Below are positions 33,641 to 45,900 of a stretch of 64,000 bases of DNA, one piece after another. The notes beneath the pieces are model-generated. The model was not told where the DNA came from. It saw only the letters and a program-made list of their open reading frames with translations, and did no database searches. The translations under genes were made by a program, and so were the position numbers. Source of the stretch: Haliotis asinina (lineage: Eukaryota > Mollusca > Gastropoda > Lepetellida > Haliotidae). Each line of letters opens with the position of its first letter. The stretch's first letter is position 1. The stretch covers positions 19,298,001 to 19,362,000 of the forward strand of contig NC_090295.1 in the NCBI RefSeq assembly GCF_037392515.1. The letters are read 5' to 3'.

Positions 33641-36440
33641 AATCGGTCAATATAGGGGTCAATATGTTATTACTTACGATAATATTGTAACCTCGTTTCC
33701 GAGGAAGAAAGCGTTATATTCATGCAAAATCCTTTTGGTCAGCAATGTATAGTAAGCAGACTTCATTTTATAAACTCGATGAAACTTGAACTCCATTTTC
33801 TATCCTGGACGCGTGGTAAGGGGCGAACCATCCGATTTAGTATACACCACAGGCTTCCACAACCATTGCTTCGCACACACAAACGACCAGTTTAAGCACA
33901 AACTACGGAGTCTGATGGAAATCTGTGCATAGTGACACCATCACCCGACCCCAAGGAACAATTGACGGCAACACAACAATTCGGCATGTCTTTAGTGACG
34001 TCGAGAAATCAGCAAAATGACGGGCTTCCTACACATTTTCTATACATTTAACGGGAAATCGTTCCTTCTATGACGTCACTGTGGGGCTCTGGCGACTGAG
34101 TTACGTAACCTGTCTGCGGTTTCGTTTGCGGGCGAGAGAGAAGCAGAAGGCTTTTTAGCAACTTTTAAGCGCTTGGTATTAATTAACCACGAGTTGTTTT
34201 TTTACAAATGGTGTTTCACTTATGACTAACCAAAAGTCTTTCATATGCAGTGATAAATGGAGTACCAAAAATTGAGTTTAGTGGTCCTTTAAAAGACTGA
34301 CGCACATTATGCAATTAGTTGCCAGGTGTGCTATCTTGGGTCACCAAATACACTGTACAGCAATGTGAAAAACCTGAAACGATACATCACGTTTTCGTGT
34401 AGAACCTTAATATATTAGACTGTTAAAAGACCCATCACTTGGGAAATCTACAGATGAATTATAGATAATTCGATTTTGCGGTTATTGATAGATACATTCC
34501 TCGAACTAGGTAATAGCCTGACATTGCACCTATAGCTTTAACTTGTTTTATTTTTAATATTGGCATTTTCTTTTTATCAAGTTGTCGTAGCTTTCAACAG
34601 AATCACTGTTTTCGTCGTGAAGTGTAACAATACAGACGACATACACTAGGGCGTTACAAGTTGTGTCATGCAAAATCCTTTTGGTTATGATTCAAATACA
34701 TATTTAACTACAAGGCGGGGGTCAATATAATATTACTTACGATAATATTGTCCCTTCGACAACAACCTCGTTTCCGAGGAAGAAAGCGTTATATTCATGC
34801 AAAATCCTTTTGGTCAGCAATGTATAGTAAGCAGACTTCATTTTATAAACTCGATGAAACTTGAACTCCATTTTCTATCCTGGACGCGTGGTAAGGGGCG
34901 AACCATCCGATTTAGTATATACCACAGGCTCTCACAACGCTCGCTTCGCACACACAAACGACCAGTTTAAGCACAAACTACGGAGTCTGATGGAAATCTG
35001 TGCATAGTGACACCATCACCTGACCCCAAGGAACAATTGACGGCAACACAACAATTCGGCATGTCTTTAGTGACGTCGAGAAATCAGCAAAATGACGGGC
35101 TTCCTACACATTTTCTATACATTTGACGGGAAATCGTTCCTTCTATGACGTCACTGTGGGGCTCTGGCGACTGAGTTACGTAACCTGTCTGCGGTTTCGT
35201 TTGCGGGCGAGAGAGAAGCAGAAGGCTTTTTAGCAACTTTTAAGCGCTTGGTATTAATTAACCACGAGTTGTTTTTTTACAAATGGTGTTTCACTTATGA
35301 CTAACCAAAAGTCTTTCATATGCAGTGATAAATGGAGTACCAAAAATTGAGTTTAGTGGTCCTTTAAAAGACTGACGCACATCATGCAATTAGTTGCCAG
35401 GTGTGCTATCTTGGGTCACCAAATACACTGTACAGCAATGTGAAAAACCTGAAACGATACATCACGTTTTCGTGTAGAACCTTAATATATTAGACTGTTA
35501 AAAGACCCATCACTTGGGAAATCTACAGATGAATTATAGATAATTCGATTTTGCGGTTATTGATAGATACATTCCTCGAACTAGGTAATAGCCTGACATT
35601 GCACCTATAGCTTTAACTTGTTTTATTTTTAATATTGGCATTTTCTTTTTATCAAGTTGTCGTAGCTTTCAACAGAATCACTGTTTTCGTCGTGAAGTGT
35701 AACAATACAGACGACATACACTAGGGCGTTACAAGTTGTGTCATGCAAAATCCTTTTGGTTATGATTCAAATACATATTTAACTACAAGGCGGGGGTCAA
35801 TATAATATTACTTACGATAATATTGTCTCTTCGACAACAACCTCGTTTCCGAGGAAGAAAGCGTTATATTCATGCAAAATCCTTTTGGTCAGCAATGTAT
35901 AGTAAGCAGACTTCATTTTATAAACTCGATGAAACTTGAACTCCATTTTCTATCCTGGACGCGTGGTAAGGGGCGAACCATCCGATTTAGTATATACCAC
36001 AGGCTCTCACAACGCTCGCTTCGCACACACAAACGACCAGTTTAAGCACAAACTACGGAGTCTGATGGAAATCTGTGCATAGTGACACCATCACCCGACC
36101 CCAAGGAGCAATTGACGGCAACACAACAATTCTTGACGTCGAGAAATCAGCAAAATGACGGGCTTCCTAAGCTTTTTCTATACAACTAACTGCAAATCGT
36201 TCCTTCTATGACGTCACTGTGGGGCTCTGGCGACTGAGTTACGTAACCTGTCTGCGGTTTCGTTTGCGGGCGAGAGAGAAGCAGACGGCTTTTCAGCAAC
36301 TTTTAAGCGCTTGGTATTAATTAATCACAAGTTTTGTTGCTGGTTTTTTTTTTAAATGGTGTTCCGTTTATGACTAACCAGAAGTCTTACATATGCAGTG
36401 ATTAAAAGAGTACATTGAGACTAAATTGAGTTTAGTCGTT
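33641..36440. repeat. tandem array of a 1,075-bp unit, about 2.6 copies
   Basis: The anchor gaggaagaaagcgttat is at 33701, 34776 and 35851, exactly 1,075 bases apart. Copies are almost identical over most of their length. Unit junctions read gtggtcctTTAAaagactga, so TTAA lies at the unit border. The last copy is more diverged after 36130 and ends near 36440. Repeated blocks include gacgtcactgtggggctctg, a word group at ggtttcgtttgcgggcg, and tatgactaaccaaaagtctt. No long open frame. Confidence 0.95.
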
Positions 36441-37204
36441 CTTTAATGTCGGGTAGAAGAAGAATATACAATCAAATTAGCTTTCTTGACGTCATGGCTC
36501 ATCCCAAGGTAGCAAGAGAATATTATCAGCAATCCAAAAGGTATATCAACTACCAACACGTAAAGGAATTACCAGAATTCGAAAATTGAATTTACTTCCA
36601 CCAAATAATGTATACTATTCAAAACAAGAAACACATAGGCGATTTTAAAAATATATTAATTATCTATTGTGTTCAAACTGTCATCAAAATATGCAACAAA
36701 GGTGTTGATAACACGTTTTAGTAAAAAAAGTGAAAAATCGATTTTACCTGACAATGCTGACTTGAAAATTATGGAATCAGTTTTGAAGGATTCCGATACT
36801 GCAAGTTACATATAAAATATGATCAGTGAAATTTCCTACACTGACTCCACATTTTGTTAAGTTACAAATGTTGATTCTAACCACGTGTTACCTGACAGCT
36901 GAAACATAACTGATGCTGAACATGTTGAAGTATAATAGAACACGTTTTGAGGTCCAGATAACTTTAATCATCGCCTTGTGTGTTTATTGTTCAATTTGTC
37001 TGTCTCAGAACAAATATCCACATCAGCAACAACCAGCATATATTATTCCCTAAAGAAAGGTCGCAAAGCTATACCTTTCAATTATAGAATCGTATCAATA
37101 TTTATTATGTACTTAAATGTGAAAAACTGATAGTTCTGAGTGGAAGGTGATATTTTCAATGCAGTGACATTTGATGTGTTCAGAGAAAATATCACTTTGT
37201 AAAC
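36441..37204. other. no recognised feature
   Basis: AT-rich, no gene or repeat recognised. Confidence 0.45.
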
Positions 37205-37356
37205 CTACAGAATACCGAACACCTAACCCTAAAGCTAACCTTAAACGTCACCCTAACTCTAAACCTTACCCTAAACCTAACCCTAAACCTAATCATAAAC
37301 CATACCCGAAACGTTACCCTTAACCTAATCCTAAACCTTACACTAAACCTAACCTA
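37205..37356. repeat. degenerate interstitial telomere-like repeat (CCTAAM)n
   Basis: Runs such as aaccctaaacctaacccta and taacctaatcctaaacctta on a 6-base beat, about 22 units with many changes. It resembles CCCTAA but is too irregular and too short to be a chromosome end. Confidence 0.85.
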
Positions 37357-37889
37357 ACGCTTGCTTTCAAAGATGGCGTATAGCCCGTATTCATGGCTCA
37401 ACGGGATGCTCTGTCCAGTATCTTGTTACGCGACACAATAAATGGCAATGCAGACATGTACGTTTCACCAAATGCATTTGCACAGCAAGTATGGGCATGA
37501 CCGACCAGTCGGTGTATTTCAGGAGAGGGCTCTCTGTCTCCTACGTAATAACCAAATGACTGTAGAGATCCATTTTATGTCTGCTTTATGGGAAAATCAG
37601 AGACGTGTGGAAAGTGTCATGCCAGTACATATTTTGAAATACATACAACTGTCATCACAAAAGGTCTGTGTTAACAATGTGAGCTCTGAATGCCGAACTA
37701 GAGTGAAAGGTAGGTGTTGTAAAGCGACCAGAGTTGGTAACGTGACCAGATTATATTTGCAGGACAGAGAAGTGCGTCTGTGGGAGATTAAGTGGAATGA
37801 ATATTCAGTTTTTGTATTAGTCATATTTGCTTTATGAACACTCATGTTGTAGCTTAATTGATTGCTTTTATACATGAATGTTGACACAG
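37357..37889. other. intergenic; 131-codon open frame without support
   Basis: The open frame at 37442-37837 has no recognisable domain, signal peptide or splice context, and another frame is open on the other strand. I do not call it a gene. Confidence 0.4.
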
Positions 37890-38245
37890 ACCTGTCTGTC
37901 GTCAAGACCTCATGACACTGTACACTCCCTCAAGAACTCTCCGCTCAGTTACTCCTGTCCATGCCTACTTGTAAACTCAAATCGTTTGGTGCCAAGTCCT
38001 TTCAGTATGCAGCTGCTACCCTTTGGAACTCTCTGCCTCTTGATCTAGAGCTAGTACCAATTCTGCTTTTACTAGTACCAATTCTGCTTCTCTTCAAAGC
38101 GAGGCTCAAAACGCACCTCTTTCAACCATATGTTTCATAAATCCATGTATTATCTTGTAAATATGAACTGTGACTGGTCAGCGCTTTGAGCATTGCCTTA
38201 GTGTGGTGGAAGTCAGTGCTGTATAAATACTCTTTAATCATTTCA
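37890..38245 (+). pseudogene. 3' end of a CR1/L2-like LINE
   Basis: Translation gives KSFGAKSFQYAAATLWNSLP, then LFKARLKTHLFQPYVS and a stop at 38139, the standard C-terminal motif of CR1/L2-type reverse transcriptase ORFs (AxxLWNSLP...FKxxLKTHLF). The upstream part (YTPSRTLRS) is in another frame, so a frameshift is present. A 17-base duplication (agtaccaattctgcttt) interrupts the region. The 3' UTR ends agcgctttgagcattgcc and gtgctgtataaatactct, the hairpin-type tail of these LINEs. Confidence 0.88.
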
Positions 38246-40519
38246 AAAGATACAGTATATATAAACTTCAGCATGATGGACCAAGAGATGTTCAGACTGG
38301 GACATGGACAGAACTGATAATCTTTGATATTTAGATGTAACAACTCATATTCCTTTTCACGACGGATCTTATGCAAATCTAACCCCATATCATATTACGA
38401 TGTTTTAAGTTCATACAAGTGATAACTGTTTGGTCATTGAGATCTTGATTTATCCTTGCTCTTCTAAAATATCTTGACTATCTTTGGAACAAGCCTCAAA
38501 ATCATCATAACTTATGAAGTTATTAATGGACCTAACGATAAATGCAACCTGAGAAATTAATAAGGCAGAAAGGTCTAAAGGTCTAAATGATTTAGCCTTA
38601 AATATATATTGTAAATGACGTGATGGAAAGTAGGGTACTTTGATCTGACAAACCTATGGTATCAAACGACAATTGCAAATATTGGTAAGATGTCTCTGGT
38701 ATGTTGTAAAACTAGTTAAGTAAGTAAGGAAACTCATTGTCAACAACACCTTTTGGCCGGATATCCCCAACATTGTTCCACTTCATAATAGTTTATATAT
38801 AGATTTGGTCATTATTTGGGCTGGGCAATAAAACAGGTTACCGGTTCAGACATGAAAACGAAATGTATTGTGATACCGAAAACCGGTATTAAGATATGCA
38901 TTCGAAAAACTTCGTAATTCTCAGAAATCTTCGGATATTTCCGTTCTTCACTCGGGAAGACAAGTTAAGTTCGGTTTGAAGTTGTGTTCTTCATTTTTGT
39001 TCAAGTGTTTCGCAATGTTTTGGATCCCGACTGGGTCAAGTTGCTGTCTAATTTGTTTCACTGTTCCAACTACTGCGCTTACCCCCTTGTGATACAAACT
39101 CATAACTGCTGTTTGAAACTATGTTAAACAACTTTTATCCCACGTTGAATAAAATTTTGAGATTTAAATTCTCAGTTGGCAAGATAAAATTAGGATTCGC
39201 AATCTTTTTTTCGCTTTATTTTCTTTAACACTTTTGTTTAAAGGGTAGCTCATCGGTACGTTTTCACTGCATACAGACTATAGAGATTCCTATACAGCGG
39301 GAAAATTCCAAACTCTCTATGGAATGAATGCAATAATGCCGTTGAACTGTGTTATATTTGAATTAGAAATCCCTATGTTTGACAAAGGAGGATTGGACAG
39401 CTGACCAGAACGGGTCATGCGTATTATTCAGCCTTGAGTGAGGATTCTGTAAGACATCAGTGACACATCGCAGGTTAAACATAGATCGAGTTGCTGCATA
39501 TTGTGGGCGTGACTTGGAAATCAAAACATATCCCCGTCAATACCAGTCCTGTTGCACGTCATATCTGATTTTATTATAATCTCAATATGCAACCTGTCAG
39601 AAAGACTTATACACATCATTCACCTTGACTAACTGGGTCTGCCTCAGAGTGCTGTCCTCTGAAGCCACAGATTTCATATCAATAGCATCGCATTTTTTCT
39701 TACCATTTTAGTTTGTGAAGTTTGTATTATGAAGGTCGGACACAACAGGTCTGTCACTCATGTCGTTGATCGTAACTCATCTGAATTTGAAATACTATAC
39801 TAAAATAGATGTAAACTTAATGCTAACATTAGGTTAAATCTTTCAACTACAGCGTGACTGCGAAGGGCCCAGTGTGCGATGGGGACTCGTGTCATGCTGA
39901 CATGTCATGCTGACAACATGGTATTCTCATTTATTTTCTTAATCTTTTTCTTAGCTTCTGGATTCATATTTTGGGCTAATGATTTATTTTGTGGGCTACT
40001 AACTTTCAGGCTGAACTAACCCGACCGGCATTCAAATATTTGACACTGTTTTACACACCGATAATAGGTACCGCGAATGATCATAACGGTGTGATTTGTC
40101 TTTTAGAGTAGTTACTGATCCCATAAACTCACGTTTACTTAAAATACCTTCTGCCATTACCAGGGTCCACGCTTCTATACACGGAGCATTGATTAATGAA
40201 TTCAGGGCACTTTTTACAATTGTGGTTCAGGCAAGTGATGATGACCTGGATAGTCCAACGCACACGTAAAGAATATGCTTTACGCAATATCGCAAAAGCT
40301 ATGATCGCATATTCATGTACTGCGAAACACTTCTGGGCAGTACATTTACTTATAGCAGTGTGTGCACTTCAGATCTCTGATTTGACCTGAAAGACGCCGG
40401 TGCTAACCATTTAACCGTTTTCTGACATGACAAGACGCAGACTTTCATAAAATATACGATGAGTTAACGGTTTAAGGAGTAACCTGTCGAGACATCAGTG
40501 ATACACTGAACATTAACCA
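38246..40519. other. intergenic, no gene recognised
   Basis: No repeats beyond short AT tracts. Small open frames (for example 40196-40390) have no family resemblance. Confidence 0.45.
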
Positions 40520-41140
40520 CCTGGTTGTACGTCGACTTGTGAGGAGGATCTGGAACAGCAAAGAAGATCATTGGCCATGGCAAGACTCAGTTCCATTACG
40601 AAACACCGTGCCGGTAATAGTGATATGGAGTCTGGCACTACACTGATGCCATCTGAGGGAAGGTCTTCCGGTCAGACATCCCTTCCTTGCATGGTATTAC
40701 GGATGTTGTTGGCGGTTGTTTACAAGGCACATGAGATCGGCTGATCCCTGTGATGGTGGCCCTCCGTGAAGGTGTGGTGACGTGTTTAAGAATGTCTGCC
40801 AGCTGGATCTCATTACATCCCCTAGGATAGCAAGTGGTCTACCTTATCAACAGGAATTGACTGATACCACAGACGTTCTCCTTGTTGATAACCATCCCCT
40901 TGTCGTCCGATAAGCGTGGGCGGTGACGACAGACCTTACCATTCCCCAGCCATCACTTGCAGAGCAACGTCATCGAAACGTTACTGTGGTACGTACGGAA
41001 TCACCAGTTGGATGCCATCGAACATCTTTGGATGACAAGTTCAAGAGCTCGACCAGTTCGCAATCTGCAGAGACTGATACACGTACTCCATGAAGAATGT
41101 CAGAGGATTTCGAGCATGACGATTCGACAGTAAGAGGTGG
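40520..41140 (+). pseudogene. Tc1/mariner transposase remnant
   Basis: At 41015-41132 the frame reads AIEHLW, then ARPVRNLQRLIHVLHEECQR and MTIRQ before a stop. This corresponds to the C-terminal part of Tc1-like DD34E transposases (NPIEHLWDELxRRVRxRxxxNLQEL). Upstream, RRLVRRIWNS-type codons near 40540 and VLLVDNHP near 40880 are compatible with the same gene but frames are scrambled. Clearly dead. Confidence 0.75.
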
Positions 41141-41530
41141 AGACTGGACACTGTTTTCCGCGGCTGCATCGGGTGGCAGGTTCTTATATGCGCCCCAGTT
41201 CGGTTAACTGAACATCTGTAGTTACCTGATTTCCTGTAGCAAGTTTTGTATTCTTACTTAAAGTCTTAAATTGCCTGTCTATTATATTCTCGGTCTGCGG
41301 AATTCAACTATTATTAATTCATATTGATGTTCATTCAATGCAGATAAGATATTTCCGTTTAAATGATGACAACCATGTATGACAATGACCAATCTACAAA
41401 ACGACACAGAAACTGTTGAAGCATTCAAAGAATGTCAAGCCAAGAACATGTGGTTATCAACTGTCTCTTTACAGCTGCGAAAAGGATATGGATTGATCAT
41501 TCCGGTAAAATGAGTAGGGAGCAAAATATT
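41141..41530. other. no recognised feature
   Basis: No gene or repeat recognised. Confidence 0.45.
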
Positions 41531-41668
41531 TGAGTGAGTGAGTTTGGTTTTACGCCGCTTTTTGCAATATTCCAGCGATATCACGGCGGGGGACACCAGA
41601 AAAATGTGGGGAATCGAACCCGAGCGAACCCGAGCGAACGCTGTAACCACTAGGCTACCCCACCGCTA
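41531..41668 (-). mobile_element. SINE family B, well preserved
   Basis: Minus orientation: tgagtgagtgagtttggttt, tacgccgctttttgcaatat, gcgggggacaccagaaa, tggggaatcgaacccgagcg and cgctgtaaccactaggctac. A 10-base piece (cgaacccgag) is duplicated in the head and the stretch between tail and head is shortened. Confidence 0.93.
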
Positions 41669-42840
41669 GCAGAATACTTGAATAAAAACATGCTCTAAAT
41701 AATGAGTATTATTATTACAATTTGATTTTAAAGTCACATAGAGAATAACAAAAATGTAAAATGTGATTAGTTTCGATGTCCTTGGTGATGAGACAGCAGC
41801 TTCTTTGATTTTAAAGTAAATGTTCGGACATGACTTTTGTTTCTCGAATTAATTTAAAGATAGCAGTAAACCTGTCAAGTGTCAAGCATGTCAAGTACGC
41901 TGGCGTCAGATTCCCCATTGCTCTCGATGCCCTTGGTTTGGTACCTCATGATCTCTTAGTGCAGATTAGGAGCTTGTGACCGAGTTCTCCACAGGCAGCA
42001 CAACCCTTCTGACACTCTGGGTAGTGCAGAAGGATGCAGTGTTAGGGAGTCTACACATTCTCTGCAAAGATCTTGGTGGTTCGACTTGGCAGCGTTTCAT
42101 GGGAGAAGTCATATTCGCTATCTGTACAGCCTGTGAAAGGAGGAAGGGTCCTGAGCTAATGATGAACATTAACAGCCTTACTGTGAGAGGATCACCCGAA
42201 CCCTCTCTGCTGCATTTCTAATCGTAATCTGTAAAACTAAAGTGCCTCTCCCAACCAATTCTTCAGAGCCGCTCAGACAAAGCCAGTGTCAAAAACATAT
42301 GTTCTCAGTATGATAGTTACCGACAGACTAACGGACGCTGTTTTACAAATGCAGTGTGAAGAAAGTTGTAATGATGGACAAATAGCTCAGTCAGTATTTT
42401 AACCAGAATATTCACATATGAAATACGTCAGCTTTAGACAGTTCTACTCAACTAATGCATGGTTTAAACAATGACTTCTAAGTTCTGAATTGGATGAAAT
42501 TTAGGAATTTTTTTATTATCATATTTTATTACACGGAGAAGCTACAGTGTTCACTCATGTTTTACAAACTTCTTTACGATTGGTACGTTTGTTGGGTACA
42601 ACACTTTGCTATCAAGCACAAATCACGAAATCCAGATATCCATCCAATCAGCTACATCAGGCATTGGCTGCTCATGGGTTGGGGGTGGAGTTGGTACTTG
42701 TGACATATCCGCCCTGCGTAGCATGAACTAATTTGTCAAGAAAACGTCGAGAGCTTCATTTCTTACTTGGTGAAAAGTACATCATTTACATTCTGAGAAT
42801 TTGCACTCTTCATACACATGTCATCTGACATCCACAGTTG
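41669..42840. other. upstream intergenic region of ependymin-related gene 2
   Basis: An open frame at 41976-42221 has no recognisable domain. No repeat recognised. Confidence 0.45.
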
Positions 42841-42843
42841 TAT

Positions 42844-42872
42844 CACGTGTTGCTCCTGTGTGTGGATAAAAG
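42844..42872 (+). promoter_or_regulatory. promoter block of ependymin-related gene 2 (E-box plus TATA-like)
   Basis: CACGTG at 42844-42849 and GATAAAAG at 42865-42872; same words and same 21-base spacing as in gene 1, 81 bases before the ATG. The block is embedded in atcacgtg and tgtgtggataaaag, shared with gene 1. Confidence 0.65.
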
Positions 42873-42945
42873 GCAAATTTCATTCCACAGGAGGATATTT
42901 GAAGAGGACGTGACAAAGGTACATTTCCAACGACACTCTTCCAGA

Positions 42946-45900
42946 ATGATCCTGCAAGTAACACTACTCCTCGCTGGTCTGGCTGTTGCCAGCGGTGTCA
43001 TCTGTTGCCCACCCATGCAGTTCAACGCGTTCCAGTATGTAACCTTTGTCAACTCCACGACCAAATTGCGTGTAAGTACAGAACCCGTCAATCATTCGCT
43101 AGCACATGCAGTCACTATCTCCTCTCCGTCGACTTCAAAGCTATGTTTTCGGTTTCTACAGAACGACACGCATGATCATGAATGATTTGGCTGAACGGTA
43201 ACTTGGCATGGATAGATTCTCTTCTGAAAATCCCAAATGGCAGGATTATGTTATACAAAGCAATCTGAGCACTTATGAAATCATAACTTCCATTCTTTAA
43301 CACTTGCTTACGATCATCGATGCACTTCCATCATTTTGTGAGGACCACGATAAACAAGAACACCATTTTATGGATAACAACGTCTTTGCGGATCACATAA
43401 TAAAGAAGTTGTTATCCATAAGCTCTAATAAAACTATGATCATTACCATACGTTGTTATCATGACACCACAGGGCAGTTCTAACGGCAAACGGCAAACAT
43501 CTTACATATAAATATTAGCGGAGGTCCCGATTCACTGAAGTAGTCGAAGAATGGTCGCAATGACTAAACGACCAAACAATCGACCATTTTTTTCTCATGA
43601 TCGAACACAAATAATTTTGGGACTCTGGTTTGCATTAACATTTTTCACAAGGTTGGTTTTGTCTGTTACATTTCACAGGAACTACAAGCTCATTACTTGT
43701 CATGACTGAATTTATCTTAAAGACTCCAGGAAATTTATGTTCGTAACGTACTGGGCATCCTTAAAAAATCGGTAAATGCATTTGGTGCTATTTGCACTTT
43801 ACATGTTGTTTTCTCCTTTTTTTTCATTAACAAACATAATCAGAAGTTGATCAATTTTTTTCGATGATTGATCAGTTGTAGTGAACCAATCATCAAATGT
43901 GAGATTCTAACCAATTTTGATGGTGGGGTTGGAAGTGGGGAATCTCAGTTACGATATCTTCCACTCAAAAGAAATAGCATTGTACGTCTATAGTTAAGCA
44001 ACGCACCTCAAGGTGGTATTTCAACCATGTCGTTATAATAGATTCCTGTTATTGCAGTAACAGAAAGGATTCCTGTCTTATCTTCTCCCGAGTGGTATTT
44101 TTTCAGTCACGGCTTCTAAAGAGGATTTATTTTTCTCAGTTACTAAAAACGCCACAGTTTACATTAAATTCATCTTTATTTTTGAAAGACATCAAAACAT
44201 AATATCATTTGTTCCGTTGTTTTCGGGACTGTTTTGTGGTTTAGCCTAGTGGTTAAAACGTTGGCTCGTTAGGTTCGGTTCACCACATGGTGTCTCCCGC
44301 CATGATATTGCTGAAATACTGTACAAAGCGGCGCAAAACCACATTCACTCACTCCTGTGTTTCCAACTATAAATATTCAAGCACCTGCAAGCCAAGGTCT
44401 GTCTGTCATGTATCAAAGTGTTAATAAGGGTCTGGTTCGAAGTCCCACTGAAGTAGGGGCGGCCTTCACACGGCAAACTACAGTTAGACTCCAAACTCCA
44501 ACATTTTATTCTCCAGAAACCGCCAGCAGCGGTACATGAGATAGACGTATATACATTTACATAATATATAAGAGAGCAGCTTACACGATAGCACGATATA
44601 CGATAGTAACAATATTTCATTTCTTAAATGCACTAAAAATATGATTCAATAATTATAAAAAGGTCGATAAGGTCGCCTTTGGTGGTAGTGGACAAGAGCT
44701 TCTTAAAGATGGACAAATTTGGGAATTCTAGTGTTCAGAGAAGTCGCCGTTGGAGAAAATTTCACATCTGAACAAGTAGTGAAACTCGTCTCCAACAGTG
44801 TTTGATACTGAAAGTGGACATTGTCAGTCTTCACGTGGAGTGCCCAACCATAGGCCAGTCTCAATTGGTAATTTATGGCCAAATGTTCTAAACTTCAAAA
44901 TTGGGTTGCATATATTTTTGGAAGAATATGGTATTTTTCTAAAATTGGTTGCGTTTTGAAATATTTATGGGACTTCAGTCAAGATTAATGATAATGACAA
45001 CACATTTAAAAGTTGTCACACTCGCATTTTCACACTTTAAGCACATGTTGCCAAACTGTCGTGTTATTTGACCGCCATGTCGCGATTCGTTGACTGAGAT
45101 TGGTTGCTTCTCAACAGCACTTCACACGTCAATCTTGAGCTTGACAACACAGAACGCTGCAGAGAATAGTGATCCTTTTTCTCGACAACGGTTTAACAAG
45201 TCTGAAACTGACGTTGGTGTCGAGTTTTGGGAATGTTCACACTCTCAAACTCGAGTTTGAAAACATGAGTCGTCAAACTTTGGTTTGTCGCGTGAAGGTC
45301 GCTTTACGCACTGTACCGCAAATGCGTATGTTTTGTTAGTTCGTGGTACATTTATCTTAATAGTATGTGCGCTTATATGGCGCCAAACTCCATTCACTAG
45401 GTGAGTGCTCATAGCGCTAACAGTCAAAACAGCCTGTCACATGACTTATTCCACCGGGTACCCATTTGCTGTTGGGTGAACAGAGGCAATTTTGAAGAAA
45501 CTCACTTGTCTAAGGTGAGACCACACGTGTCACGTGCTTCGTTGTGGGGTAGGACTGAAGTCCTACAAACTCTGAGGAGTCAAGCTGCCGGTCACCCATC
45601 AGAGCTCTCTCCGCGCCCAACTTTACCTGACCGGGACCTGAGCTTTATGTAGAGGACTCCACGCGCCACCACGTTCTGTACTAAGAAATACTACGGGGTG
45701 TGATTGTTCTAAAACTGGTTTCTGTTTTGCATCAACTTTTACATGTTTGTCTTTCTTAATTTGGAATTTGAGAAACGTTGTCGCCATTCAAATCTTTCTG
45801 AATTGACATATTCTAATATCTCCTGGTTGTTTGGGGCATGTTTCAGGCTTTGCACCAAATGGTCTACGACGGTCTCAATCAAAAGTACCTCCTCACCGGT

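Noticed and set aside
37205-37356. True telomere
   Set aside because: Too short and irregular, with unique sequence on both sides.
37442-37837. 131-codon open frame as a gene
   Set aside because: No recognisable domain, no signal peptide, no splice pattern, and an overlapping open frame on the other strand.
41976-42221. 81-codon open frame upstream of gene 2
   Set aside because: No domain or homology recognised, with an overlapping opposite-strand frame.
42838-42945. Upstream in-frame ATG as the start of gene 2
   Set aside because: It would place 36 polar residues before the hydrophobic signal peptide, lies before the TATA-like box, and is not conserved in gene 1.
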